DNA of 46,542 nucleotides. Source: Bacteroidota bacterium. GTDB lineage: Bacteria; Bacteroidota; Bacteroidia; Chitinophagales; Chitinophagaceae. Position 1 is the stretch's first letter, and every line of letters begins with the position of its first letter. The stretch is from the NCBI GenBank assembly GCA_013286485.1, contig JABDFN010000004.1, positions 1 through 46,542 on the forward strand. The letters run 5' to 3'. A program made the translations under genes and the position numbers. The notes beneath the pieces are model-generated. The model was not told where the DNA came from, ran no database searches, and saw only the letters and a program-made list of their open reading frames with translations. Positions 16,894 through 25,733 of this stretch are shown here, piece after piece.

Positions 16894-19740
16894 ATGTGCA
16901 AATTATTTTTTTTCCTGTTGTTCTGTTCACCTTTAGCGGAGGCGCAGCAACCATTTGTACATGAATACTGGCTGAACGAATATAATACACCTGTTAAAGT
17001 AAATGCAATTATACAGGATATAACAGGATATATTTTTGTAGGAACAGATGCTGGGGTATATAGGTTTAATGGTAGAAGTTTTGTTTTATTATCGGATAGC
17101 ATTTGCAAACCTGTTACAGCTTTGGTTGAGAACAATGGTAAGGTATACGTTGGGTACTCCAATGGTATTATTGCAGAAGTCGATAATGACAGTGTACATA
17201 GGCTTAGAATATATGGTTATGTGCCGGCGACTCCTGTACATAGTATATTAATAGATGGAGATGTTTTATTTGCTACAACAGAAGAAGGGATATTCAGCTT
17301 GTTTCAAAACAGAAGTATATTACTTAATTCGGAAAATGGCATGTCTGATGATTTTGCGTATTGTGTTTACAAGAGGTCAACTAAGCAACTGCTTGTGGGA
17401 ACAGACAAAGGTATCAATTGCCTTTCCCTGGTTAATAATAAACTGCATATTGATATTATAAACTCATCTACCGTAGCCGGCATGGTTGACAATATAGTCA
17501 CAGTTATAGGCCGTGGAAATTTTGCAAACGATTTTTGGATAGGGACACAAAATGGTGGAGTAATGAAAGTAGTGATAAGCAAGAAGAATAAAATATCTGC
17601 AATTTCGGCTATAAAAAATTGGGAGTGGGGACAGGTGAATGACATTCTTCCATATGCTGAAAACAAGGCTTGGGTTGCTACAGAAGACGGGTATATACTG
17701 AATATAGATTTATCAAATAAAACATTACCTGCACAGCCATATTACTTAGGTAAAAGCATAAAAAAAATATTATTGGGCAAAACAGGAAATATATGGTGTG
17801 CTACAACAGATGGGTTGACCATGTTAACTACTCAGTTCCTTACATATATACCACTATTTAAGAATTATTCACTCGGAACTCTTACTAGTATGACTTGTGA
17901 TAAGGAAAATAACCTTTGGTATGCCCAACGTAATAAGTTGTATAAAATGCCATTGAAAGGCATTAATGAACAATCGGAAATTATTTATTCGGCAGCATCA
18001 GATATAACTTCATTATATGCAGATACATTATCAGGGATATGGATAGGTACTATAGATAATGGGTTATGGTATTGGAAAGACAATAAGACTGAACATGTTG
18101 AAAATATACCACGAATTGAAAAAACAAGCATACTAAGTATTGCAGGTAATAAGGATAATATATGGATATCGAGTTTGAATGGTGTAGAGCAAACAAAATT
18201 AATAGCTCCCGGCAAGCTTCAATTGATACAACATCATAGTAAACGATCAGGTGTAGGCAGTGATTATATTTACCAGTTGCATATTGATCGTTTTGGTGAA
18301 GTATGGATGGCTACTGATGGTGCCGGCATTTGTATGTATGATACTGTCTATCATCATTGGGATTCTTCAAATGGCATACAAAGCAAAGTGATATATAGTA
18401 TAACAGAAGATGTTGATACTAACATTTGGATAGGCACGCTTGACAAAGGACTGTATTTTTTTGATGGTAAAAGCTCCTGGATATCTACTCATAAAAAGGC
18501 AGGAACACCTTTAATAAATATTTCTACCCTTGCAGCAAATAATACGGGACAAGTTATTGTTGTGCACCAAAAAGGTATTGATGAATGGTATCCTTTATCT
18601 CATGAATTTAGACACTTTGGAAAGAGGTTCTTAATGCCGATTGATAGTGTTTCTACAGTACTTAATTGTTTTGCAAAAGACACGGCTGGGAATGTATACA
18701 TTCCTTTCAATCTTGGGTTTATGGTATTTAAAAATCAGGATAGTAGGTATGACATAAGTCCAACAGTTTGTATACGTTCAGTAAGTGTATTTCTGCAACA
18801 AATACCGGAAATGCAACATTCTTTTTCTTACAACCAAAATAATATTACCATAGCATACGATGGCATTAATTATACCAGCACAGATCCCGTTCACTATCGT
18901 TATTTATTAGAAGGTTATAATAATAAATGGACATATACAGATGATGAATTGGTTACTTTTCCCCAACTGTCTCCTGGAAAATATACCTTTAATTTAGAGT
19001 CATCACTCAATAAGAACTATTTTAAATCCAGTCGTATTTCATACAGTTTTGTTATTACAATGCCTTTTTGGAAGAGTATTTGGTTTTTATTGTTAGTAGC
19101 TATTGTTATCATTGTACTTGTCATCACTTATATTCGATTGAGGGAAAGACAATTAAAAAAAATATCACAACTCCAGAAAGAACGCATGTTGTATGAATAC
19201 GAACATTTGAAGACACAGGTCAATCCACACTTTCTTTTTAACAGTTTGAATACGCTGGCAAGTCTCATTGAAGAGGATAGAGACGCGGCAATTGATTATA
19301 CTACGCAGTTGTCAGATTTATACAGGCATATGCTAGCATATAGAGAGAGGGACTTGGTATTGCTTGCTGAAGAATGGGAGATATTGCTCGGATATATGTA
19401 TATACAGCAAAGCCGCTTCGGGAAGGCACTCCATATGCAGGCAAATATACCTGCAGATATTTTACGTACTAAGAAAATAGTACCATTATCTTTGCAAATA
19501 GTAGTTGAAAATGCTATTAAGCACAATATAGTAAGTGCGTCTGTGCCATTAACTATATATATAAGTGCAGATGAAAATGAAATAGTAATAAAAAACCACT
19601 TACAACCTAAGATAAGTAAAGAAAGGTCTTCAGGGCTTGGGTTGGAAAATATTAAAAAGCGATACAGATTGCTTTCCAGAAAGGATGTAACTTATGGGAT
19701 TAAGAATAACGATTTCATTATAACATTACCACTATTATGA
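16894..19740 (+). CDS. Two-component-regulator-propeller histidine kinase (LytS/His_kinase type)
   Basis: This 948-residue membrane sensor begins with a signal peptide (ending AEAQ). Two-component-regulator-propeller repeats follow across residues 20-620, seen as repeated I-W-x-G/A-T elements (DFWIGTQNGG, GNIWCATTDGL, SGIWIGTIDNG, NIWIGTLDKG). A Y_Y_Y domain lies at about 655-720 (YRYLLEGYNNKW), a membrane helix at about 728-748 and a coiled linker after it. The kinase domain has His779 in QVNPHFLFNSL and a C-terminal ATPase lobe (VENAIKHN, GLGLENIKKRY). It overlaps the LytTR regulator by four bases (ATGA), so the pair is coupled. Unlike SusR-type hybrids, the regulator is a separate protein. 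Confidence 0.94.
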   Translation: MCKLFFFLLFCSPLAEAQQPFVHEYWLNEYNTPVKVNAIIQDITGYIFVGTDAGVYRFNGRSFVLLSDSICKPVTALVENNGKVYVGYSNGIIAEVDNDSVHRLRIYGYVPATPVHSILIDGDVLFATTEEGIFSLFQNRSILLNSENGMSDDFAYCVYKRSTKQLLVGTDKGINCLSLVNNKLHIDIINSSTVAGMVDNIVTVIGRGNFANDFWIGTQNGGVMKVVISKKNKISAISAIKNWEWGQVNDILPYAENKAWVATEDGYILNIDLSNKTLPAQPYYLGKSIKKILLGKTGNIWCATTDGLTMLTTQFLTYIPLFKNYSLGTLTSMTCDKENNLWYAQRNKLYKMPLKGINEQSEIIYSAASDITSLYADTLSGIWIGTIDNGLWYWKDNKTEHVENIPRIEKTSILSIAGNKDNIWISSLNGVEQTKLIAPGKLQLIQHHSKRSGVGSDYIYQLHIDRFGEVWMATDGAGICMYDTVYHHWDSSNGIQSKVIYSITEDVDTNIWIGTLDKGLYFFDGKSSWISTHKKAGTPLINISTLAANNTGQVIVVHQKGIDEWYPLSHEFRHFGKRFLMPIDSVSTVLNCFAKDTAGNVYIPFNLGFMVFKNQDSRYDISPTVCIRSVSVFLQQIPEMQHSFSYNQNNITIAYDGINYTSTDPVHYRYLLEGYNNKWTYTDDELVTFPQLSPGKYTFNLESSLNKNYFKSSRISYSFVITMPFWKSIWFLLLVAIVIIVLVITYIRLRERQLKKISQLQKERMLYEYEHLKTQVNPHFLFNSLNTLASLIEEDRDAAIDYTTQLSDLYRHMLAYRERDLVLLAEEWEILLGYMYIQQSRFGKALHMQANIPADILRTKKIVPLSLQIVVENAIKHNIVSASVPLTIYISADENEIVIKNHLQPKISKERSSGLGLENIKKRYRLLSRKDVTYGIKNNDFIITLPLL

Positions 19741-20486
19741 GAATAGTAATTATAGAAGACGAAAAACCGGCGTATAACAGGTTATCTAAAATGATAAAGG
19801 AACTGATACCTGATTGCAAAGAAGTCGCACATATGGATAGTGTTGAAGCTTCAAAAAAATGGTTTGAGAATAATGAAATGCCAGATGTCGTTTTGTTAGA
19901 TATACAATTAGCTGATGGTACCGGTTTTGATCTGTTAAAACAGTCTCATATCAATTGTCCCATTATTTTCACAACCGCTTATGACCAATATGCACTGGAG
20001 GCTTTTAAAACAACCGGAATAGAGTATTTATTGAAACCTGTAAAAAAAGATGAATTGGATGCGGCATTTAAAAAGATAGATAAAATAAAAAACTTTTTAA
20101 CAGAGGATGAAAAATTGGTTCCACTTATTCCGCAGGTTAGAGAGTACAAAAAAAGGTTTATTATACGTTTCGGGGAACATATAAAAACATTACAAGCTGA
20201 AGATGTAGCATATTTTTACAGCGAGAATAAAGCAACCTTTGCCCGTACCTTCGAGAATAAGAACTATCCTATGGATTATAATCTTGACGCATTAGAAGGG
20301 GTTCTTAACCCGCAGGATTTCTTTAGAATAAATCGTCAATATCTTATTAATCTTCAGTCCATTGAGGATATGAAAACATATAGCAAAGCCCGTGTAATTG
20401 TAAATCTAAAACCCCCAGTAAAAGAACTACCGGTAGTGAGTTCGGAACGGTCTGCCGATTTCAAACAATGGTTAGGGGGAGATTAA
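19737..20486 (+). CDS. LytTR-family response regulator
   Basis: The 249-residue regulator has a receiver domain (about 1-120) with E7/D8 and phospho-acceptor D55 in VVLLDIQLADG, plus LLKPVKKDEL near the end of the domain. The LytTR DNA-binding domain (about 145-245) shows FIIRFGEHIKTLQAEDVAYFYSE and FFRINRQYLINLQSIEDM, which are typical. Its start overlaps the kinase stop, so phosphotransfer from H779 of the upstream kinase is the obvious pairing. The likely targets are the neighbouring YceI, OB-fold, haem-like and DUF5777 genes, which is inference from position. Confidence 0.95.
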   Translation: MRIVIIEDEKPAYNRLSKMIKELIPDCKEVAHMDSVEASKKWFENNEMPDVVLLDIQLADGTGFDLLKQSHINCPIIFTTAYDQYALEAFKTTGIEYLLKPVKKDELDAAFKKIDKIKNFLTEDEKLVPLIPQVREYKKRFIIRFGEHIKTLQAEDVAYFYSENKATFARTFENKNYPMDYNLDALEGVLNPQDFFRINRQYLINLQSIEDMKTYSKARVIVNLKPPVKELPVVSSERSADFKQWLGGD

Positions 20487-20571
20487 TTTTAAAATAATGA
20501 CAAATTTGTAATTTCAGTATCTTATTTTCCCGATTCGTCTTTTATATAATGTAAAGGTTTATATGCTTCGG

Positions 20572-20579
20572 TATTTTTG
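20572..20579 (+). promoter_or_regulatory. Candidate Bacteroidota -7 element before the OB-fold gene
   Basis: TATTTTTG fits TAnnTTTG and lies 22 bases before the ATG at 20602. No convincing -33 box was seen. If used, 20602-22960 would be a separate transcript from the kinase/regulator pair. Confidence 0.4.
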
Positions 20580-20601
20580 AAATTGGTAAATACGGGGTTT
20601 T

Positions 20602-21006
20602 ATGATTAAAAAGCTCTTATTGTTTATTATTATAGTAGCTGCCGTTGGTGGGACTGTGGCAATTTATCTATGGAATAAACCTCACAAAAAAGTAGAGGAT
20701 ACATCAGCTATACCTATTACTGCAAATGCTCTTTGCAAGGCATTTAGCGATAATAAAACGAATGCTGGTACGTTATATTTAAATAAAGCACTTGAAGTGA
20801 CTGGTGAAGTAATGGATGTAAATACAAACCAGGATGGTGGTAAAATGATACTCCTTAAAACCGGCGATCCTATTTTGGCTATACAATGCACTTGCCGTGA
20901 AAGAAATATTAATGTAGGAAAAGGTAAAATTGTAACGATCAAAGGGTTTTATTCAGATTTTAGCGATATTACAGGTGTATTATTAACAGATTGTGTATTG
21001 AAATAA
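20602..21006 (+). CDS. Membrane-anchored OB-fold protein (tRNA_anti-like)
   Basis: The 134-residue protein has an N-terminal membrane helix (about residues 5-25; LLLFIIIVAAVGGTVAIYLW) and then a small beta-rich domain. That domain (ALCKAFSDNKTNAGTLYLNKALEVTGEV and GKIVTIKGFYSDF) looks like the tRNA_anti-like OB-fold of Bacteroidota envelope proteins. The outward-facing domain probably sits in the periplasm and has a C-x-C pair (CTC, near residue 96). OB-folds bind ligands from metals to nucleic acids; the ligand here is unknown. It lies 15 bases before the haem-like lipoprotein gene and is likely in the same operon. Confidence 0.72.
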   Translation: MIKKLLLFIIIVAAVGGTVAIYLWNKPHKKVEDTSAIPITANALCKAFSDNKTNAGTLYLNKALEVTGEVMDVNTNQDGGKMILLKTGDPILAIQCTCRERNINVGKGKIVTIKGFYSDFSDITGVLLTDCVLK

Positions 21007-21021
21007 AAATAATTAATAGTA

Positions 21022-21399
21022 ATGATGAAATATTTATTCGCCCTGTCATTTTTAATGTTTGGCTTACAGGCATGTTACAATGATAAAGCAGACCAACTGT
21101 ATGGTGTAAAAGCGTCTACAAGCTGTGATACCAGTTCGGTTACTTATTCCAGTACCATTAAAACGATTATGGATCAAAACTGTAGCATTTCTGGTTGCCA
21201 CGATGCAACAACACAGGCAAATGGGTATAATTTTAGTACCTATTCCGGTTTAGCAACTTCTATACAACTCAACAGGTTGTTAGGGGCGATAACCCAGCAA
21301 AATGGGTATTTTGCAATGCCGCAAAGTGGTGGTAAATTGGCAAGCTGTGATATTGAAAAAATTACCGCTTGGGTGCATAGTGGATATCCAAATAATTAA
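21022..21399 (+). CDS. Lipoprotein with CX4CH cytochrome-c-like motif
   Basis: The 125-residue protein has a lipoprotein signal (lipobox GLQAC, lipidated Cys18), then a short linker and a compact domain. It contains C54-S-I-S-G-C59-H60, a CX4CH variant of the haem-binding CXXCH motif, preceded by IKTIMDQN. Further on is FAMPQSGGKLASCDIEKITAWVHSG, where Met99 would be a plausible distal haem ligand as in class I cytochromes c. Cys35 and Cys109 could form a disulfide. Haem attachment at a CX4CH site is uncommon, so function as an electron carrier is uncertain. It sits between the OB-fold and second YceI genes. Confidence 0.75.
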   Translation: MMKYLFALSFLMFGLQACYNDKADQLYGVKASTSCDTSSVTYSSTIKTIMDQNCSISGCHDATTQANGYNFSTYSGLATSIQLNRLLGAITQQNGYFAMPQSGGKLASCDIEKITAWVHSGYPNN

Positions 21400-21420
21400 A
21401 TCTTAATAATAATGAAGGTC

Positions 21421-21969
21421 ATGAAAAAAAATGTCATTATAACAGTATTGTTAACTTGTTGTATCTCCGTTGCTTTTGGGCAAAAATACCTGACACGTAC
21501 AGGACAAATAACTTTCTTTTCAAGCACACCACTGGAGAATATAGAAGCTCGTAATAATGAGGTAGCGGCTATTGTATCGCAGCAGGGAGACATTGTTTTT
21601 CAGGCTCCTATAAAGAGCTTTAAGTTTCAAAAAGAACTGATGCAGGAGCATTTTAATGAAGAATACATGGAAAGTGATAAATATCCTAAGGCGGATTTTA
21701 AGGGTAAGATTGATAATTTATCAAGTGTTAATTTCTCCAAAGACGGTAATTACAATGTAAAAGTAACTGGGAAATTAACAATCCATGGTGTTACAAAAGA
21801 TGTATCAGAACCAGGTACTATAATTATAAAAGGGAATGATATAACTGTAAACTCAAAATTCAGCGTAGCTACTGTGGATTATAACATTAAGATACCAGCT
21901 TTAATGGCTGGGAAAATTGCTAAGAGTATTGAAGTGACTGTAAATTGCATATTGTCCGCCGTAAAATAA
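21421..21969 (+). CDS. YceI-family periplasmic protein, second copy
   Basis: The product is a YceI barrel of about 182 residues. I chose the ATG at 21421, because it gives a compact signal peptide (MKKNVIITVLLTCCISVAFGQ); an in-frame ATG three codons upstream (21412) is also possible. Family marks are ITFFSSTPLENIEARN, MQEHFNEEYMESDKYPKADFKG and GKLTIHGVTKDV. It resembles the copy at 16333 but is closer to the typical family pattern. Its location between a haem-like lipoprotein and a DUF5777 barrel suggests a lipid- or quinone-related role in the periplasm, which is inference. Confidence 0.92.
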   Translation: MKKNVIITVLLTCCISVAFGQKYLTRTGQITFFSSTPLENIEARNNEVAAIVSQQGDIVFQAPIKSFKFQKELMQEHFNEEYMESDKYPKADFKGKIDNLSSVNFSKDGNYNVKVTGKLTIHGVTKDVSEPGTIIIKGNDITVNSKFSVATVDYNIKIPALMAGKIAKSIEVTVNCILSAVK

Positions 21970-21997
21970 TTCCTCACGTTTAGATACATTTTATACA

Positions 21998-22960
21998 ATG
22001 CGTATCAATTTACATGTAATTCTGATGACCTTAATGCTATCTGCAGGCAGCCAGCAGGTATTTGCACAATCTGATACATCTGATAATGACCTGGAAAGAA
22101 TGCTGGATGCAGACAAGAGCGCAACTAAGAAAAGCCAATTTGTATCTGCAACATTTAAAAGCACTCATATTGTAAATGGTCAAAGCATTGAAAATGTTGG
22201 CAAAGGTGTACTCGATTTCAGGATACTGCATCGTTTTGGCACACTCAACACCGGCTCGGAGAATTTCTTCGGCCTTGATAATGCAATTACTAAGCTCGCA
22301 CTTGATTATGGAATTACAAATTGGTTGATGGTAGGTGTTGGGCGTAGTACATTCGATAAAGAGTTTGATTTTTTTACAAAGATCAAGCTGGCGCGCCAAA
22401 AAGAACATAAGGCCATGTCGTTTAGTGTAAGTTATGTTGGGGGTTTGTATATACAATCATTACCTGCTTCTACCTTTCATTTGGATACAGGACAAACCTA
22501 TTACTTCAGCAATAGGGTTTGTTATATGAATCAGCTGCTTATTGCACATAAGTTTAGTAATGCTTTTTCAATGCAAATAATGCCTACTCATATTCATTAT
22601 AACCTCGTAGACAGCAGTAAGAATCCAAACGACCTGTTTGCCTTGGGCGTTGGTGGACGTTTAAAGCTATCAAATCGTATTGCACTGACGGGAGAATACT
22701 ACTATACCCTCAACCCTTTCTCTGAAGCCAATGACTTGCCTGTACACAATGCCTTATCTTTTGGTGTTGATATTGAGACCGGGGGGCATGTTTTTCAACT
22801 TATTTTTACTAATTCCACCGCAATTACTGAACGCGCTGTAATAGGGCAAACCAATGGTGATTGGGGTAGCGGAGATATACATTTTGGTTTTAATATATCC
22901 CGCGTTTTTACTATTGTTCAACCTAAAGAATTCAAAAATTCGAGGAATAAGATCTGGTAA
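21998..22960 (+). CDS. DUF5777-family outer-membrane beta-barrel protein
   Basis: The 320-residue protein has a signal peptide (ending VFAQ, about residue 24) and a barrel-like, aromatic-rich body. The segment VLDFRILHRFGTLNTGSENFFGLDNA, seen near residues 70-95, and the following GITNWLMVGVGRSTF are characteristic of the DUF5777 family of Bacteroidota. It lies 28 bases after the second YceI gene and ends the operon; a terminator follows about 60 bases later. The function is not known. Its co-location with YceI and a haem-like lipoprotein suggests a conserved envelope module. Confidence 0.85.
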   Translation: MRINLHVILMTLMLSAGSQQVFAQSDTSDNDLERMLDADKSATKKSQFVSATFKSTHIVNGQSIENVGKGVLDFRILHRFGTLNTGSENFFGLDNAITKLALDYGITNWLMVGVGRSTFDKEFDFFTKIKLARQKEHKAMSFSVSYVGGLYIQSLPASTFHLDTGQTYYFSNRVCYMNQLLIAHKFSNAFSMQIMPTHIHYNLVDSSKNPNDLFALGVGGRLKLSNRIALTGEYYYTLNPFSEANDLPVHNALSFGVDIETGGHVFQLIFTNSTAITERAVIGQTNGDWGSGDIHFGFNISRVFTIVQPKEFKNSRNKIW

Positions 22961-22983
22961 TGTTTTTTTTATATAAAATAATG

Positions 22984-22991
22984 TATCTTTG
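22984..22991 (+). promoter_or_regulatory. Orphan -7 element TATCTTTG
   Basis: An exact TAnnTTTG match lies 23 bases after the DUF5777 stop, with a T-rich -33 region at about 22963. No coding sequence follows on this strand; the next element is the hairpin at 23022. It may drive a short RNA of about 60 bases. Confidence 0.4.
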
Positions 22992-23021
22992 AAGTGGGTA
23001 TAATTTTCATAAGGTGTAAAT

Positions 23022-23056
23022 GAAGCTTCGGTATTTCTACCGGGGCTTTCGTTTTT
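23022..23056 (+). terminator. Terminator after the DUF5777 operon
   Basis: Arms 23022-23033 and 23038-23048 form an 11-bp stem (two G-T wobbles) with a TTTC loop; a GTTTTT run ends at 23056. It ends the 16333-22960 or 20602-22960 transcript, or a short RNA from the promoter at 22984. Confidence 0.75.
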
Positions 23057-23074
23057 ATATAAGCCAGGGTGCTG

Positions 23075-23108
23075 AAAAAGAAAAACGCCCCGCAAAGCAG
23101 GACGTTTT
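23075..23108 (-). terminator. Terminator of malate dehydrogenase gene
   Basis: On the minus strand, arms AAAACGTCCTGC and GCGGGGCGTTTT pair over 12 positions (two G-T wobbles) around loop TTT. They are followed by TCTTTTT. The hairpin begins 19 bases after the mdh stop codon. Confidence 0.85.
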
Positions 23109-23127
23109 CAAATGTTATAGAAACATT

Positions 23128-24060
23128 TTATGCCAGTGTTGCAAGCACATTATTCATGCTTCTTACTGCATCTGCAGATTTATTAAATAGCGCCAGTTCT
23201 TCAGCATTTAGTTTGTAATCTATTATTTTTTCCCAACCGTTTCTGCCAACTACTACCGGTACTCCCATGCAAATATCTTTTTGTCCGTATTCGCCATCAA
23301 GAGCTACACAACATGGAAAAACCTTTTTTTCGTTTCTAATAATACTTTCTACAAGAGCAGCTCCTGCGGCGCCCGGTGCATACCATGCAGAAGTACCTAA
23401 TAATTTTGTGAGAGTAGCTCCGCCTACCATGGTATCAGCAGCAATTTGTTTCAATTGATCACTGCTAAGCATGTTTGATACGAGTGTACCGTTTACTGTG
23501 GCTAATCTTGTAAGAGGTATCATTGTAGTATCGCCATGACCACCTATAACAACAGCATGCAAATCATTTGATGAGCAATTTAAAGCTTGTTGTATATAAC
23601 ACTTAAAGCGTGCACTATCTAAAATGCCACCCATACCTATCACCCTATTCTTAGGCAAACCTGTTGCTTTTAGGGTCAGATAAGTCATTGTGTCCATTGG
23701 GTTAGAGATAACTACGATAACAGCATTGGGTGAATACTGTAAGAGATTTTTGCTAACGTCTTCAACAATGCGTGCATTTGTTCCTATTAGTTCTTCACGG
23801 GTCATGCCTGGTTTGCGCGGTATGCCTGATGTAATAACTACTACATCTGAATTAGCGGTTCTTGAGTAATCATTGGTAACTCCAACAACACGGGTATCAA
23901 AACCAAGCAAGGAAGCAGTTTGGCTTATGTCTAATGCTTTACCTTCCGCAAATCCTTCTTTAATGTCAACTAATACCAGTTCTTCAACCAGTTCTTTACG
24001 GGCTATATTATCGGCACAAGTAGCGCCTACTGCTCCTGCACCTACTACTGTTACTTTCAT
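23128..24060 (-). CDS. mdh: Malate dehydrogenase
   Basis: The enzyme interconverts malate and oxaloacetate with NAD in the citric acid cycle, in the cytosol. The 310-residue protein is of the lactate-dehydrogenase-like MDH type. It starts with the NAD-binding VVGAGAVGATCADN, then has GIPRKPGMTREELIGTNA (substrate arginine loop), ISNPMDTMTYL, GMGGILDSARF and the catalytic histidine in VIGGHGDTTMIPL. Length and motifs are complete. It is monocistronic, with its own promoter and terminator. Confidence 0.97.
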   Translation of the reverse strand: MKVTVVGAGAVGATCADNIARKELVEELVLVDIKEGFAEGKALDISQTASLLGFDTRVVGVTNDYSRTANSDVVVITSGIPRKPGMTREELIGTNARIVEDVSKNLLQYSPNAVIVVISNPMDTMTYLTLKATGLPKNRVIGMGGILDSARFKCYIQQALNCSSNDLHAVVIGGHGDTTMIPLTRLATVNGTLVSNMLSSDQLKQIAADTMVGGATLTKLLGTSAWYAPGAAGAALVESIIRNEKKVFPCCVALDGEYGQKDICMGVPVVVGRNGWEKIIDYKLNAEELALFNKSADAVRSMNNVLATLA

Positions 24061-24090
24061 TAGTATATGTTTTTATTGTTAAATTCTATG

Positions 24091-24122
24091 CAAAGATAGC
24101 CAACCGAACATTTGGCAGCAAA
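24091..24122 (-). promoter_or_regulatory. Promoter of mdh
   Basis: On the minus strand, a -33 TTTG (24119-24122) lies 20 bases upstream of a -7 TATCTTTG (24091-24098), the standard Bacteroidota arrangement. The -7 box is 30 bases upstream of the mdh start codon. Confidence 0.7.
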
Positions 24123-24259
24123 TGATAAATATCATTTATCTTATATTGATATGAATATTAAACCACTGCTTCTTTTAGTTTTTGGTAGCGTTAGGTATAT
24201 CGGCTATTTTCGCCTTGGCTACAAAGTTTTTTCAACATACATACGTCTTTTAGAAAGAA

Positions 24260-25663
24260 ATGATAAGACTTTATCACTGCATGCTATTTTCAAGCTTATT
24301 CTTTGCAATTACGGGCAAGGCATATGCACAGTCGTTCCAAGGCCTTCAGCATGATAAAAATGTAATTTCAGAGGTATTTAATAATCCGGCTTTAGCTCAA
24401 ACCGATGATGCTTACCAAGTAAACATAGGGGGGATAAGTATTTTGGCAGATAATAATGCCTATGCAGTAGTCAAAAGTGATCTTTTCAATGGTGCAACAC
24501 CGCAAGGCGGAAAAAATTATTTCAAACTTCCCGGAGATTTTCCAAGAGCTATATGGATCAATGCAGATATGTTAGGGCCATCTGTAGCATTTAAAGTAAA
24601 GAAAAAATACAGTTTCGCTATTACTACCCGTGCACGCTATATGATGAATGTAGATAATTTTAGTAATAGTCTTTTTCAATTAATAGATAATAAGGTAAGT
24701 GATACCGGCTACATTTATAAGATCAACAATTTATCATTTACCACACAATTGTTTGCAGAAGTCAATTTCATTTATTCAGGCTATTTGTATCAATCAGAAG
24801 ATTTTAATGTTTCTGCCGGGCTCGGCTTTAAAGTACTTACAGGTATTGCTGCAGTAGGTATTGGTATGCCTAACGGCCAATTTAGATTAGATGCTGATAA
24901 TACGCCTCATGATTTTAAAGGGAGTAGTGTAAATGTAGCTTTTACACCTTATGCTAATACATGGCTAAGTAACGGGCAGCCAACGTCTGCTTTGAGCAAT
25001 GCAACAGCCAATAGAGGGTATGGCTTGGATCTGGGTGTGGTATATAATTATACCCCGCAAACTGGGGTACACGTAAATCATGATGGGTATGTATTTAGAT
25101 TAGCGGTTTCTATTACAGATATTGGCAGCATTAATTATTCTGCATCCAGCACTACAGGGTCTTATAAAAGCAAATCTGATACTTTTAATTATAATAATAT
25201 CAATAAAGATCCTATTCGCACTTATGGCCAAAGTATCGAACAGTTTCTTACAGATTCTGTAATTACACAAACGGGTGCTAAAACAAAATTTAAAATGGGT
25301 TTGCCAACAGCATTGCGAATAAATGCTGATGCAAAAGTTGGTGACAATGGACATTTTAAAAGTTACCTCAATTTCAATTTATTATTAAATTTAAGAAAGC
25401 CATCTGCTGATAATTTCAGTACTCATTATGTCTCTACTTGCAATATTACCCCCAGGTTTTTATGGAAGAGCTATGGCGTAGGCGTGCCTTTTTCTTTTAA
25501 TGCCAACAAACAAGGGTTTTTAGGTGTTGTGCTATATGCCGGTCCTTTTTATATCGGCAGCAGTTCAATAGCTAATTTTCTTATATTGAAGAATATGAAT
25601 GCAGTTGATGGCTTTTTAGGATTTTCTTTCAGATTGCCGGGCAAAAAGCAGGAATTATTTTGA
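24260..25663 (+). CDS. DUF5723-like secreted/outer-membrane protein
   Basis: The 467-residue protein has a signal peptide (ending KAYAQ, about residue 24), followed by VISEVFNNPALAQTDDAYQVNIGG near residue 40, which fits the DUF5723 family. The rest is rich in aromatic, strand-like segments and ends LPGKKQELF, consistent with an outer-membrane barrel. The function is unknown. It is transcribed divergently from mdh and stands about 70 bases before the CBS/cysteine synthase gene. Confidence 0.7.
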   Translation: MIRLYHCMLFSSLFFAITGKAYAQSFQGLQHDKNVISEVFNNPALAQTDDAYQVNIGGISILADNNAYAVVKSDLFNGATPQGGKNYFKLPGDFPRAIWINADMLGPSVAFKVKKKYSFAITTRARYMMNVDNFSNSLFQLIDNKVSDTGYIYKINNLSFTTQLFAEVNFIYSGYLYQSEDFNVSAGLGFKVLTGIAAVGIGMPNGQFRLDADNTPHDFKGSSVNVAFTPYANTWLSNGQPTSALSNATANRGYGLDLGVVYNYTPQTGVHVNHDGYVFRLAVSITDIGSINYSASSTTGSYKSKSDTFNYNNINKDPIRTYGQSIEQFLTDSVITQTGAKTKFKMGLPTALRINADAKVGDNGHFKSYLNFNLLLNLRKPSADNFSTHYVSTCNITPRFLWKSYGVGVPFSFNANKQGFLGVVLYAGPFYIGSSSIANFLILKNMNAVDGFLGFSFRLPGKKQELF

Positions 25664-25733
25664 TTTGAATATGCTTGTAATTGATTAAACAACAGGCAGT
25701 CGCAGTTTTTTTTTACTTTCGTTCCATAATTAC

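Noticed and set aside
23021-23190. Short open reading frame starting in the terminator hairpin downstream of the DUF5777 gene
   Set aside because: It passes through two terminators and antisense into mdh; its composition is unlike a protein.
24112-24354. 80-codon open reading frame between mdh and the DUF5723 gene
   Set aside because: It overlaps the mdh promoter and the DUF5723 signal peptide region in another frame, and has no recognisable features.
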